Shown here piece by piece: positions 10,248 through 22,790 of a stretch of DNA of 64,000 nucleotides. Origin of the DNA: Saprospiraceae bacterium. Lineage in GTDB: Bacteria; Bacteroidota; Bacteroidia; Chitinophagales; Saprospiraceae. Below the pieces are notes generated by a model, which ran no database searches, was not told the origin of the DNA, and saw nothing but the letters and a program-made list of their open reading frames with translations. The DNA lies in the NCBI GenBank assembly GCA_016715465.1, contig JADKAA010000024.1:1178001-1242000 (forward strand). Reading direction: 5' to 3'. The position numbers and the translations under genes are program-made. Each line of letters opens with the position of its first letter. Position 1 is the stretch's first letter.

Positions 10248-13200
10248 TTACAATCCACAGCCGCCTGGTTTTACCTTACCACCGGCAACGTTATTGAAGG
10301 CGCCGTTAAACACGCCTTTGCCACTATAGGTTCCGGCGTTATTAAACGTACCTCCTGCATTGACAGTGATGATTCCATTGTTGCAAATTTCACCATTGCT
10401 GGTAAAGTTTACCCCATTCAAAACAACCAACACTTTGCCATATTCTACCTCGAAAAATCCAACCCCAGTTCCACTGGTTATATGGATCTCTTCACCTGGT
10501 TGACTGGCATCCAGGGCCGCTTGAATATCACAATAAGCAACCATGGTCGTTGTATTGATGATGGCAAAGCCGGAAGGACATGCACAGTTTCCTGTTGGCT
10601 GGAAGCCCGGATTAGCACTACCATCTCCACCGGTGCTCAACAAGTCATTGAGCAGAATCATACCAGTTCCGGCTTCAGTAAAGGTAGCTTCAATGGTTGG
10701 TATATTCGTAGTTCCATGCCAATTGCAGTCAAGGTTGATATCGGCATTTATCCGGCTGATTAATGTTTTATTGGCAAAGACATGTGAGAGATCGTTTCCT
10801 TCGAGTACCACATTGGTAGGCGTAGCATTGATCTTTCCATACTCTCCTATGCGGATTCCATTTTGTGGCCCTGTAATTCTGTTATTCTTAATCATTACAT
10901 TATTAAGACTGGCCGGAATGGTATTATAACTAGGTGCATCATCTCGTGCTTTTATCGTAATGGCTGCAGCTGCTTCCGGATCCACGGCGGTACCCATTAC
11001 AGCAGAATTTGTGATGTCACAATCCTGAATGGTAATGTTGCTGTATGCATTGTGTTTTAAGTTGATGTCGATACCATTGTTGTTATTATAACCTGGATCT
11101 GTACCATTGTTGTTCATAACAAGCCCGCTCAACGTTGCATTGCTCAACTTTTCAAAATATAAACCTTTTTGAAGGTTATTACTGATCACACTGTTTTGGA
11201 TGATGATGTTGTCAAATGCAACAGGAGTGGTAGACTGGAATACAACCATCCCTTGAAGGTTGTTGCCTGTAATTGTACTATTTGAAATCAACATGCCATT
11301 GACCGCATCTGCTGTTCCTACGCGGATACCCACAGTTCCTGCCATTGGTGATGTGCGCTGAATGGTGGTGTTGGTGATGTCTATGCTGCTGTTGGTACTT
11401 GAAATCCGTACACCATATTGGCAGTAGTCCACCAGGTTCATATTGTTGATGGTTGGATTATTTACACCATTTAGTCGGACTGCTTCCTGATAGCCCGTTA
11501 CATATATATTTTGGACGGTTACATTGGCCGCAGAAATGGAAATTCCTATTCCTCCACATGGAGCGGATGCGGAAAACACCGTGTTTGTTGCAGGATTACT
11601 GCCACTTCCTGCACCAGTCAATGTCAATTCTTTGTTTAGGGTGATATTTTCAACAAAGGTGCCTGGACCATTACAGGGTATGTCCATTAACGGTCTGTGC
11701 ATCATCTATCGCTTCCTGAATACCACAAAATACTTCTGAGGTAGTGGTATTGGTCACATTGGTGCAGGCGATTAGGACTACATCATTGCCGTCTCCTACA
11801 GCATAGTTTATGGTGAAATAATAACCACCGACAGATATATTGGTGCCCTGGGCAAACTGACCACTTACGGCATCTGCCAGGTCATTGTCTATAAGGGTAA
11901 TCATGTCTCCATTTACTGGAGTATAACCCAAAGTAAGGCTGAGGTTTGCACCACCAAGTGTCACGGTGCCGTTGACCACAAACTGATCGTATTGGGTGCA
12001 TGCCGTAGTGCCGTTGACCTCCATGGCCATCACATCATCACTGTTTAAAATTAGGTTGCCTCCCAAGGTTACACATCCCGGACTAGAACCCGGAGCAAGG
12101 GTAAGGGCCTTGGCACTGGCATCGATGCCACTGGTGTAAGACCCTGTTTCAATGTTAATGACATCTCCTACAACTGATGCATTGATGGCAAGGGAAATCG
12201 TTTCGTCTGACAGACCAGTGGCCGGTGCAGATACATATAGATTGATCCCGTCAAATCTCACAAGTCCAGATCCACCATTGTCCAATGCATCGTACATCCT
12301 GTCGGTTCGTCGGTAACTGTTTACTTGATCAAAGGTTTCACCACTGAGGTTCAGGGCATTTGCACTTAAATTTTCTACATAATAGCCTTCACCGGCCCAC
12401 GAGTTACCTCCACCTGAGGTAACGGTGCTCCCAGCTACAATCTGCACGTCCGTTGCATTGTCGGTACTACCATCAAAAATATTGCTGGTAAGTAGTGCTT
12501 TACCATTGGATTGTACGAGCATACCCCAATTGTTGCCTGTAAGGGTATTGCCGGTCATTTGAACGGGCATTTGGGCACTGAAATCACTGCCTGCTATCCA
12601 TTGAAAGCCCATGTTGGCACCCTGTACCGTATTGTTGGAATAGGTTACCGTGCTACCTGCAAATGAATGAGAGGTGACCCGGAATGCGCGTTGCAGGTTG
12701 AGCGTTGCATCATTTCCGCCCGAAAGGTTTAAAAACTGATTATTGCTGAGCGTTATGTTGCTGTTATGGGCATGTCCATTTTCCCAAATACCCAATATTA
12801 CCTGTGGATTGGCAGATTGTGCATTGAGCACATTGAGGGTATTGCCACTGATGTTTAGGCCATTATACACATTGCCTCCGCTGGTATTGGATTGCATGGC
12901 AACTGAAGATGAATAATTGACACCCGCAGAGATACCGTCACCGGCAATATTGAAGGTGTTGTTGGTGATGTTCTGATTGGTTCCAAAAGAGTAGTGAAGT
13001 CCTATGTTTTGATTGACATCGACAGGAGCTACTGTGGTATTTAGGTCGGTAGCCATGTTAAAGATGTTGCCTGTGATGGTGGTGTTATTGAAGGCATCGG
13101 ACCCCCCAAGTCCATTAAACATACCTATGCTCATGTCAAAACCTGTAAAAGTCATGTTAGATATCGTCCAATTTTGGTTGTCACCTCCATCAAACACAAG

Positions 13201-16200
13201 TGCTGCTTCCAGGTTCACGGCTGCAAGGTCTCCAGGACCCAGGATGGTAGCAGTTCCCAGCCCAAGCGGCGCTGTGAAGGTGATGCCGTTTCTATTTACA
13301 GGAACGAAGATGGAATAATCATCGCCGGTAGCGTTCACCCCATCATTGCCCAATGCCCAGGAAGCGGCCGCATTTGCCTCTGTCCAGTCAAAAGTGCCAT
13401 TTAGGTTAATCGTAAAAGAATTTGGGTGCAGACTCGATGGCATTTTTTAATGCGTGTATAGTCATTATCGCTTGCTGTGGGTGTCAAAGCCGGACTTACA
13501 TATAGGTTGTTATTATTAAGCAATACAAGCCCAAGTGGTGCTACATCCATGGTGTGGAATACCTTATCCTCTAGAGCACTCAATTGAGCGAAGCTCATTG
13601 CAGACGGCAATTGTAATCCCGCACCCACATCAAAGTTATTGTTGACGGCATCCATGTCAAAAGCCCAATAGTCCATGGTAGTCGGCCAATCTCCGGTGAT
13701 TGGATAAACCGGAAATGTCGATCCGTTTGTCGATCCGGTTTGCCCATCCAGAGTGATGAAAGAACTGAGACTTGAAGTAAAATCATTTTCATTGCCTGCA
13801 GTACCCAGTACAAAACTTCCGTAACTGTCATTGTCGCTGTCGTGATTGACAAATAAAGGTCCCGTGCCCGTGCCGTTAAAATTGTTGTTGAGGAAGCTAC
13901 CACCTACAGGTACTTGCGTAATAAGGCCTGAATTGCTGCTGATGGATTTGGTATTTATTACTACCGCGTTAGCGGTTGGACTGGCAGTCGAAAAGTATTG
14001 CCATCCAGGGGTAATGCTGTTCATGTTTTCTAAAGACACACCCCACTCATATCCATTAAAGTTATTGTTGGTCACGCTGTGTGCAATGCTGTTGTAATTA
14101 TTTCTTATGCGCAGTACGGCAGTTGACGGTGCACCTACTCCGGTGAAGGTATTGCCCGATAACGTAAACAGACCTGCAGCGGCATTTTGATCCGAAAGTT
14201 CAACACCCCCACCATTGAACATATTACCTGTCATGGTAACGGGTCCATTGCCGGCAAACCGGACCAAAAGGTCGTGGTTGATGGTCGTCAGGGTATTGCC
14301 TGTCATGGTTCCACCACCTTCATCAAGTGACAAACCAGATCTGAAATAACTGCCAGGTCCGGTTCCATTTACCGTATTGTTGGTAAATACTACATTGTTT
14401 ACGCCTCCGGTAGCTACCCGAAAATTGGTCGGACCACCATAGTTGACACTTACCGCGTTTCTATCACCATAACTTCCGGCAGGTGTACCGTACGCATCGA
14501 TGACATTGTCATTAATAGTAATGTTGTCAAGCCCGGTTGCACTGGCTATGATGGCACTCCTCAGTTTGGATAAATCAACATTGTAATGCATGCTTTCTAT
14601 GGTGACACCATCTGCTAATACACGTAATATAGCAAGGTCGCCAGTGGGGGTACCTGTAAAATTGATCTCAGGTCGAGTCACGCCCACCCCTTTGAGGGTT
14701 ACGCCTTTGGTCACTAAAACTTGTTCATTATAGGTGCCAGGACTGATTTCCAGGGTATGGCCGTCAAGCGTCTGGGCATCATCAATGGCTGATTGGATGG
14801 AGCAGAAGTATTCAACTGTATTTGTATTGGTGACCAAGCCGGATCCCACTCCTAAATTTCGGGTATCTGCACCGTTTCCGGAAAAAGTATTGCCCGAAAT
14901 GGTATTTCCACAAGTCATGGGGGAGTTGGCCCTGCCGAAATATAGGTCAGCCAGATTGCTCTGGTCTGCATCGCCAGGATAGCCCGATGGGTTTTGTTGT
15001 TGAAGAATACCCACTTCACAATTGGTGACGGTATTGCCGGTTACAGTATGATTGGTACCTTCTACGACGATGCCAAATCCTTCGCTTACCGATGACTGCT
15101 GGTAACCGTCAATGGTATTGCTTGTGAGTGTCACGCCATTGGGCACATCGGCATTGCCGGCTTGTACACCGCGACGCATGATGGCAATGCCTGCCCGGTC
15201 TCTAAGGTCACCGTTTTGGGACACCAGGGTAATCATGTTGCCACTGGCGGTAACGCCACCTGCCGGGTTTTTGATTTCTATGCCGTATCGGCCACCACCG
15301 GTTATGGTGTTGTTATTGATGGTGTTTGGACCCACAGAAGGATTAAGTCCCGTAATGCCGAGGGCATTGTCGCCACTTCCAATGTCAAGTGTATTGTTGG
15401 AAACATCTACATCAGAAGCATTGCCGTCCTGAAGTTCTATGCCGCAACAATTATTGTTATTGACCATGTTGCCGGTAATGTTGATGTTGGTTTTCATCCC
15501 ATTCCAGATGACGATGCCCCTGGCACCGGCGCCGTTGCCCACCACCATAGAATTGGTGATGTTTACATTGGTAATGGGACCATTGGCATAAAAGCCGGAG
15601 GCTGTTATATTGTTTAGCAGGGCTACGTTGGTCACGGTAAGGTTGTCATTGCCACCTACTCCATAAATGCCTGCATTCGCGTTTCCACTGGCACCGGTAA
15701 AGTCCTGTACCGTGAGGTTTTGTATGGTCACGTTTGTAATACCAACGTTTAGTATAATACCGGAGTTGGTTCCAAGGCCCGTGCCATCAATCACATACAG
15801 CGTCTTGTCCGCACTTGCCCCCTGAAGGGTGAGTGATTTATCAACAGTAATGGCTTCGTTATAAATTCCACTTCCAACCAATAGGTTATGCCCTGTCAAA
15901 GTCTGGGCATCATTGATGGCTGATTGGATTGAGCAAAAATACTCACCTGAATTTGTATTGGTGACCAGACCGAATCCCACCCCAAGATTTCTGGTATCTA
16001 AACCGTTTCCAGAAAAAGTATTGCCAGAGATGGTGTTTCCACAAGTTATGGGGGAGTTGGCCCTGCCGAAATATAGGTCAGCCAGATTGCTCTGGTCTGC
16101 ATCGCCCGGATATCCTGATGGGTTTTGTTGTTGAAGAATACCCACTTCACAATTGGTGACGGTATTGCCGGTTACGGTATGATTGGTACCTTCTACAACG

Positions 16201-17021
16201 ATGCCAAATCCTTCGCTTACCGATGACTGCTGGTAACCGTCAATGGTATTGCCGGTGAGTGTCACGCCATTGGGCACATCGGCATTGCCTGCTTGTACAC
16301 CGCGACGCATGATGGCAATGCCTGCCCTGTCTCTAAGGTCACCGTTTTGGGACACCAGGGTAATCATGTTGCCACTGGCGGTGACACTTCCTGCCGGGTT
16401 TTTAATTTCTATTCCATATCGGCCACCACCGGTTATGGTGTTGTTATTGATGGTATTTGGTCCTACAGAAGGGTTAAGTCCCGTGATGCCCAGGGCATTG
16501 TCGCCTGAACCAATGTCAAGTGTATTGTTTGAAATATCCACATCAGATGCATTGCCGTCCTGAAGTTCGATGCCACAACAATTATTGTTATTGACCATGT
16601 TGCCGGTAATGTTGATGTTGGTTTTCATCCCATTCCAGATGACGATGCCCCTGGCACCGGCGCCGTTGCCCACCACCATAGAATTGGTGATGTTTACATT
16701 GGTAATGGGACCATTGGCATAAAGCCGGAGCTGTTATATTGTTTAGCAGAGCTTACGTTGTCACACGGTAAGGTTGTCATTGCCACCTACTCCATAAATG
16801 CCTGCATTCGCGTTTCCACTGGCACCGGTAAAGTCCTGTACTGTGAGGTTTTGTATGGTCACGTTGGTGACTCCATTGCTTATGGAAATGCCGGAGTTGA
16901 TTCCAAGTCCCGTGCCATCAATCACATACAAGGTTTTGTCAGCACTTGCCCCACGGAGGGTAAGGGATTGGGTAATGGTCACAAACAGGAGGTTTAGGCG
17001 TAAAATATGGGTTGTTTTCAT
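10248..17021 (-). CDS. Giant parallel beta-helix surface protein (about 2258 codons, several frameshifts)
   Basis: Four consecutive minus-strand frames (17021-16761, 16679-13401, 13443-11671, 11705-10248) encode one continuous protein. Each break falls inside a conserved phrase: GGNDNLTV/TNVALLNN near 16720-16760, NDYTRIKN-AIESSLHPN near 13440 (T run), and IQEAIDDAQTVNGHTL/CNGPGTFVENITL near 11690. The protein is built of modules that start YFCSIQSAIDDAQTLxGHTL, continue GxYNEAITVxKSLTLQGA, then run through dozens of N-x-I/T-x-N-x-I-T-G-N beta-helix coils, the pectin-lyase/PbH1 fold of adhesins and surface polysaccharide-binding proteins. A 377-residue module is duplicated almost exactly. The first residues (MKTTHILRLNLLF) look like the start of a signal peptide but join a module in mid-phrase, suggesting a deletion. 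The C-terminus (GGKVKPGGCGL, stop at 10248) has no T9SS domain, so how it is anchored is unclear. Confidence 0.75.
14800..16990 (-). repeat. 1131-bp direct repeat (377-codon module) inside the beta-helix gene
   Basis: The segment containing caagtcatgggggagttgg at 14911 recurs at 16042, giving a period of 1131 bp, exactly 377 codons. Copies agree almost base for base over most of about 14.8-15.9 kb and 15.9-17.0 kb, including the boundary phrase encoding YFCSIQSAI. Such a repeat can recombine and also misassembles easily. Confidence 0.85.
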
Positions 17022-18263
17022 TTTGATTCTTTAAAATTTGGTAAAAAATATATATTTTAATGATTTGACATATATAAATATTATCAAATCAAATAGTTAC
17101 AGATATTTCAAGTATTATATTTCTCCTTTTAAATCTTCTCCTAATGGTATTTTGGGGCAAAATATATACCAACTTAGCGCAATCGTAGCATAATTTTACT
17201 TTCAACTTCCCCTGCTGGTGAACCAGTTTCCCGGGTAGAGTTCTTAATATATGAAACCTATTTAAATTAACAGGGCTGCTTGCTTTACATACTTTAAAAA
17301 CAAGCACATTTCAATAATTATACTTTGTCAAAAATATAACAATTTATTAAAAATATTAAGTGTTAATGGAAAAATAGACAAAACATTCGTTAAATACTGT
17401 ATAAAATGATTTAAATTTATAAAAGTTATAAATAATATTAGATAAAAATTAAATTTATATACCATTTATTGAATGAAAGTTTGAAAAGCTTTTTTATTGA
17501 CTTTTTAATGTGATTATTGGATTTTCATAGAGATTATGCAAAAACCTGTTTTAAAAAATATGATTTATTTACATTTGATTCGCACACAATGCAGTTCCGG
17601 TCTCTTTTCTGTTTTAAAAAAGAAATCATGTCATGAATATGATTCGCCATTCCGGAAATTAAAATATTGATTTTACGGCAATAGCAGGCTTTAAAACAAA
17701 GGCCAATTTTGGGATTTCATGTAAAAAGCACCGTTCCTATTCAAAGTATCGAATTTTTTCCTTTAACATGGTGGTTTGGTATCATAAATCACTTACCCAA
17801 AAATCAAACCTATGACTTGCCCCGGACCTAATTTTTTTCATAACGTCAGAGTGGCCCCGTTCAAGTTCAAAATAACTTTATGCAAAAATCAAGAATTAAT
17901 TTTAATTAATCTTGATGAAAAATCCACTTTTCCTGTATAAATTGGTCATAAATGTTGATGTAAATAACAGATAATTAATTGTATATATTTAATATTATCC
18001 CATTAAATTGTCAATTTTATGATTAAAATAATTTGGGTCCCACGTTAGTATAAACAATTAAGCAAAATTGTAAAGCTGCTTCAGAGCCTTCGTGTCTGCA
18101 AGCTACATCGTGCCCTTACAACTTCTAAAATTGCGTGGACAGTGCTTGTTTGTAAGATAGGTTGCCATTTTCAGGCGTGCCTCCGCAAATACGTTTATAG
18201 CGTGTTCTACAGAGTTGGGTGATAATCTTCTTGTTCATGGATATGCTTTTTAGCTGTTTTATT
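17022..18263. other. AT-rich intergenic region, no supported gene
   Basis: About 1.24 kb, strongly AT-rich up to 18060. It should hold the promoter of the giant beta-helix gene. On the minus strand a TATTTTTG box lies at 17329-17336, but it is 300 bp from the ATG, so the link is weak. Minus-strand 18110-18235 contains a short open stretch (VEHAINVFAEARLKMATYL) that resembles a coding remnant but has no plausible start. No RNA gene was recognised. Confidence 0.5.
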
Positions 18264-18271
18264 TATCTTTG
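18264..18271 (+). promoter_or_regulatory. Promoter -7 box for the ECF sigma gene
   Basis: TATCTTTG matches TAnnTTTG exactly. It lies 37 bp before ATG 18308 and overlaps the more upstream TTG at 18269, arguing that translation starts at 18308 or one of the next two ATGs. No TTG is correctly placed for -33. Confidence 0.6.
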
Positions 18272-18307
18272 AAATACACAATTAAAAATTCGGTAGTTTA
18301 TCTTGAC

Positions 18308-18811
18308 ATGCTCATGGCGATGGATACCCACATATCAACCTTATTCGACCAATATTATTCCCCCCTCTGCAACTACGTTGCCCGGCTGATAAAGGATGAG
18401 GTAGCTGCAGAAGATGTGGTCCAGGAACTATTTATATCCCTTTGGCAAAAAGACAACCTTTCAGAAGTGGTCCAGATAGATGCCTACCTCCTTAGGGCAG
18501 CCCGCTTCCGGGCCATCGATCACCTCCGCAAGATCAGCAGGACGGCAAAAAAGGAACAACTTTCAGAAGAAATTTTGCACATCCCGGATGTTGTCCACGA
18601 GATAGACGAAGAAACGGAGGCCCTCTTCGCCTTCACCATGGCTAAGTTGCCCCCCAAAACCCGGGAGGTTTTTTTGCTCAGTCGCATCGAAGGCTATTCC
18701 TATAAAGAAATCGCCGAAAAACAAAACGTCTCCGTAAAAACCATTGAGAACCAAATTTCCAATGCCTTAAAGATTATTCGCCAGGGGATGGCGGTACTTG
18801 TTTTTTGGTGA
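18308..18811 (+). CDS. ECF-type RNA polymerase sigma-70 factor (FecI-like)
   Basis: This protein of about 167 residues contains sigma region 2 (LFDQYYSPLCNYVARLIKDE, then AEDVVQELFISLW) and region 4 with a helix-turn-helix (LPPKTREVFLLSRIEGYSYK, then EIAEKQNVSVKTIENQISNA). It would bind core RNA polymerase and be held inactive by the FecR-type anti-sigma factor encoded 350 bp downstream, which in turn senses the STN-domain TonB receptor. Three in-frame ATGs (18308, 18314, 18320) are possible starts; all lie after the -7 box. The gene is intact. Confidence 0.9.
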   Translation: MLMAMDTHISTLFDQYYSPLCNYVARLIKDEVAAEDVVQELFISLWQKDNLSEVVQIDAYLLRAARFRAIDHLRKISRTAKKEQLSEEILHIPDVVHEIDEETEALFAFTMAKLPPKTREVFLLSRIEGYSYKEIAEKQNVSVKTIENQISNALKIIRQGMAVLVFW

Positions 18812-19164
18812 AGCGGGGAATCGGTAATTCGCGAAATCGGGAAACCGGTGAATCGGGAAATCTACCTGGCTAGCGCCAGTTAGACAGGTCGGTGAAACGG
18901 GAAACTGTCTAGTCCTAAAATAGCTTGACCAATTTGTTTATTAATATTATGTCCGTGCTGGAAACTATTTTTCCAGGTCTGCGAAAATCAGCGGCATCTG
19001 CGGGAAACAAAAGTCCACACTATCTTTCTCCCGCAGATTTACGCAGATAAACCTTTGTGCATTCAGAAATCCGCAATCAAAAATCCGCAATCAATTCCTA
19101 ACTCCTAAATCAAAAATTCATAATTCATTAGGGGTTTTCCGTCCAAATATTCGACTTATAGGAA
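18812..19164. other. Intergenic region with dispersed repeat words
   Basis: It holds a repeat A copy (18864-18889), short near-repeats of cgggaaaccggtgaatcgg, a cgcagatttacgcagat word that also occurs in degraded form near 43.3 and 63.1 kb, and an aattcctaactcctaaatc tract resembling those near 38.9 and 62.9 kb. No gene or clear promoter was seen. Confidence 0.5.
18864..18889. repeat. Dispersed palindromic repeat A
   Basis: A canonical 26-bp copy, acctggctag...tagacaggt. The outer arms ACCTG/CAGGT and inner CTGGC/GCCAG words make it an imperfect palindrome. Confidence 0.75.
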
Positions 19165-20122
19165 ATGAAGCCACAGATGATGGATGAAATGAAGCGCATT
19201 TATTTAAAAACACTGATGGACACGGCAACAGCTGAAGAGCAGAATTCCTTGTCACCATACCTTAAGGCAAATCCGGAGGCCGAAGGGCAACTGAAAAATT
19301 ATGCAAAACAGGAGCTTGCCAGGGTCAAAGACTATGATGCTTTTACAGCGAAGCAGGATATGCCTTTTGTTTCATCCGGCGAAAGTAAGGTTCGAAGTAT
19401 TTTCTCCTGGAAAAAAATGGTTGCTGCAGCGGCCATTTTATTACTCATCCCACTTTCATGGCTTATTTTCAGGCAGTACACCGCAGACGACTGGATCCAG
19501 TATGCATAACAGCGGTAAAGGTTTTGGAAACCATAGAACTATCGGACGGTTCGACGGTTCAGTTGCAGGATGGGTCTGTTTTATTCGTGGATGGCAGGTA
19601 CGGACAAGGTAATAATCGACGATTAAAATTAATGGGTACCGCTTTTTTTTGAAGTCGAAAAGAGATACCGCATCTCCTTTTACCATCGAAACAAAAGAAG
19701 CCATGGTAAGGGTACTCTGGCACCAGTTTTAATGTTGTCGCTGACAGCAGTCAGACACGTGTAGGCGTGAAAACCGGCAAGGTGAAAGTATCCAAAACTT
19801 CCTGAAACAGGAGGTGGTCCTCATCAAAGGACAAGGCGCCACTTCAAATGCAAATGGAATTAAGAGCTACAAAATGAGTGACATGAACGTGGACGCCTGG
19901 TTTACCGGCAACTTTGTGTTCGAGGGGACTGATCTTAATCAGGTAATTCAAAGCCTCAATACCTACTATAACAACCGCTTTGTGCTCGCCGAAGACTACC
20001 AAAAAACTTGTAAACTAACGGCCAGTTTCAATAAAGTGCCCATTGAGGAAGTAGTAGAAGTACTTACTTTGTCCTGTAACCTAACCGTGCTAAATGAAAA
20101 AGACCGCTACGTGCTGAAATAA
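19165..20122 (+). CDS. FecR-family anti-sigma factor (several frameshifts)
   Basis: About 319 codons reconstructed from three partial frames. 19165-19509 gives the cytoplasmic N-terminal region and a membrane segment (VAAAAILLLIPLSWLIF). A shifted frame gives the FecR domain start (IELSDGSTVQLQDGSVLFVD, then LKLMGTAFF). 19814-20122 gives the C-terminal DUF4974 domain (NFVFEGTDLNQVIQSLNTYY and following). Between 19655 and 19813 the family phrase VRVLG-TSFNVVADSSQTRVGVKTGKVKVS is spread over frames, so at least three indels are present (near 19505, 19650 and 19710-19800). It would relay the state of the TonB receptor to the sigma factor. Total length is normal, so error is more likely than decay. 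Confidence 0.75.
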
Positions 20123-20169
20123 CAAACCAATTATTTCCAACTACAAACAAAATTTTTAATATCATCAAA

Positions 20170-22766
20170 ATGTTGAAGAAATTCCTATTGGCATCATGTA
20201 TGCTACTGACCGTCCTATGTTTTGGACAAGGGCAGCAAAATCAAAAAATCAACCTCCAGGTGGACAAGACAACCATTGGAGAAGCACTAAAAATACTGGT
20301 AGATGAACATAAGGTGAACCTTGCTTATGATAAATTACTTCCTGAATTGTCAAAACAGAAGTTAAACCTGAAATTTGTGAATGCGCCAATTGAAAGTGTA
20401 CTTAAGACGCTGCTGAAAAGTTCAGGGCTGAGTTTCAAATTTGTGGGCGGCAATTTTGTCATTTACCAGACAAACCAGGGCACAGGTTCATCAGATGGTC
20501 CCGGGGACGGGCATAACGGGGGTTATTTTACAATGTCAGGTTATGTCTATGATGCTTCCAACGGAGAAACCCTCATTGATGCCACGCTGTTGGCAGACAA
20601 CAGTACCCTGGGTACCAATACCAACGCCTATGGCTACTATGCATTGTCCTTACCAAAAGGGAAACACCGCGTCGAACTTTCTTATCTGGGCTATAAAACC
20701 AGCATCTTTGAAATTGATTTGCAGTCAGATGTACTCAAAAGTTTCAGACTCGAACCTTCCGGCACACTCATCGATGAAGTGGTAGTCACCGCAAGTCAGC
20801 TTAAGGCGAAAGAAGCCGTAAAAAACACGGAAATGAGCCGTGTAAGTATACCCATGGAAGTGCTTGCCAAAACGCCGGCCTTGTTTGGTGAAAGCGATGT
20901 CATCAAAGCCCTTCAGCTTATCCCCGGCATCAAAAGAGGTGGCGAAGGTGGACTTGGTATGTATATCCGGGGAGGCAACAACGACGAAAACCTCATCCTC
21001 CTGGATGAAGCTACCGTGTACAATCCCGGACACCTGCTGGGTTTCCTGTCCGTATTCAATTCAGCCTCTCTCAAATCTACCGATGTATATAAAGGGGCAT
21101 TTCCCTCTGTGTATGGCGGCAGATTGTCGGGAATTCTTGACGTCCGTATGCGTGAGGGCAACGACCAGAAGTTTTCAGTACAGGGAGGTATTGGCAATAT
21201 CGCATCCAATCTCACCATCGAAGGACCCATCATCAAAGAGAAAATGAGTTTCATTGTTTCCGCCAGGCGCAGCTATCTGGACCAATTGGTTAACCTGGTC
21301 ATCAAGGGTGGCTTTCCTTATTATTTTTATGACTTTAATGCCAAGATAAATTACAAGATAAATCAGCGCGATCGACTCTACCTGAGCAACTATGTTGGTC
21401 GCGATATTCTCAACCTGGGTGGTAGTGGTACAGACAGCCTGGGCCTCGACCTTGGCTTCGGATCTGATCTTGGCAATACTACTACCACCATGCGCTGGAA
21501 CCACATCTATAAAAATCAAAAGCTGTTTCACAACCTCACAGCCATCTTTTCGCAATTCAGATATAAGATCGAAGGCAACACTTTTGACAACAGCATCCTC
21601 ATCCGTTCATCCATCGATGACCTTGGTCTCAAGCTGGATTATGATTATACCATCGGACAGGGCATGCAACTCAAATTTGGCGCCCAATCCATCCACCATC
21701 AGTTCAGTCCCAATCTTTTTGTATTGCAGGGAGGCTCCGTGGAGGATATTCCTGTAAAGCCGACACTCCGTATTTCAAATTTTGAGAATGGCCTGTACTC
21801 CAGTTTTGATAAGGAAGTAAGTCCTTCCTTTCGCTACAATGTCGGCTTAAGATTCACGTCGTCTTTCACAAAAAATGCCAGCTATTTCAACCTGGAACCC
21901 CGGGCCAGTCTCCGGTATGCATTTACCGAAGCACATGCTTTCAAGGTGGGCTTTGCGCGAATGAATCAGTATATGCATTTAGTTTCAGGTTTCACCATAG
22001 CTTTGCCTACCGACCTTTGGTATCCATCTACCAAATTAGGAAACCAGGGCAAAGCGATCAGGTCAACGCAGGTTATTTTACCTACCTGGGCAGCGGCAAT
22101 AAAACCATTCAAATTTCTGCCGAGACGTATTATAAATGGATGCGCAATCTCATCGAATACAGGGAAGGCGCAAGATTGATTCTCAACAACGATTACGAAA
22201 AAGAATTGGTCAGTGGCAAGGGGCATGCCTACGGCTTCGAATTACTGGCACAAAAAGACAAAGGTCATCTTACCGGCTGGATAGGGTACACCTTATCCTG
22301 GTCACACCGCACTTTTGCGGATATAAACAATGGTGAGACTTATTACGCAAAGTATGACAGGCGACATGACGTGGCGGTGGTAATGAACTATCACAATAAA
22401 GATAAAGACAGGATTGGCATTTCGGCAGCCTGGGTGTATAGTTCCGGCAGTCCGTTCACGCCCATGGTTGCCAAATACATCCAACCATTACCCAACTACG
22501 GCGGCATCGAATTGTTGCCCATCTATTCAGCCAGAAATGCACACCGGCTTAATGGCTCAAGCCGTCTTGACATCGACTTTTTCATCATGGGAAAAAAGCG
22601 TAAGAGATTCCAGGGTGAGTTTCACATCGGTGCCTATAATGTGTTGAGTACCGTGCAACCCTCCAGGGTAACGATTACGGTTGATCCGGATACGGGAAAA
22701 GAAAAATACCAGGAAAAAGGCATCTTTGGTTTCATCGGCGCCATCGCCTGGAAATTCAAATTTTAA
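20170..22766 (+). CDS. STN-domain TonB-dependent outer-membrane receptor (one frameshift)
   Basis: About 865 codons in frames 20170-22179 and 22017-22766; the first frame degrades after PTDLWYPSTK (near 22035-22045) and the second resumes with SDQVNAGYFTYLGSGN. Signal peptide MLKKFLLASCMLLTVLCFGQ is followed by an STN domain (residues about 28-105, the signalling domain that contacts FecR), a carboxypeptidase-regulatory-like beta sandwich (SGYVYDASNGETLIDATLLA), a TonB plug (DVIKALQLIPGIKRGGEGGL, then GMYIRGGNNDENLILLDEA) and a beta-barrel ending in IAWKFKF. It imports an unknown ligand with TonB energy. No SusD is adjacent; the DUF4249 lipoprotein 24 bp downstream is the usual partner in this arrangement. 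Confidence 0.85.
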
Positions 22767-22790
22767 TCAAATCAAATAATCAATAATTTT

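Noticed and set aside
18110..18235. Minus-strand peptide remnant (VEHAINVFAEARLKMATYL)
   Set aside because: It could be a decayed gene end, but it is only about 40 codons without a start or recognised family, so it is mentioned only in the intergenic entry.
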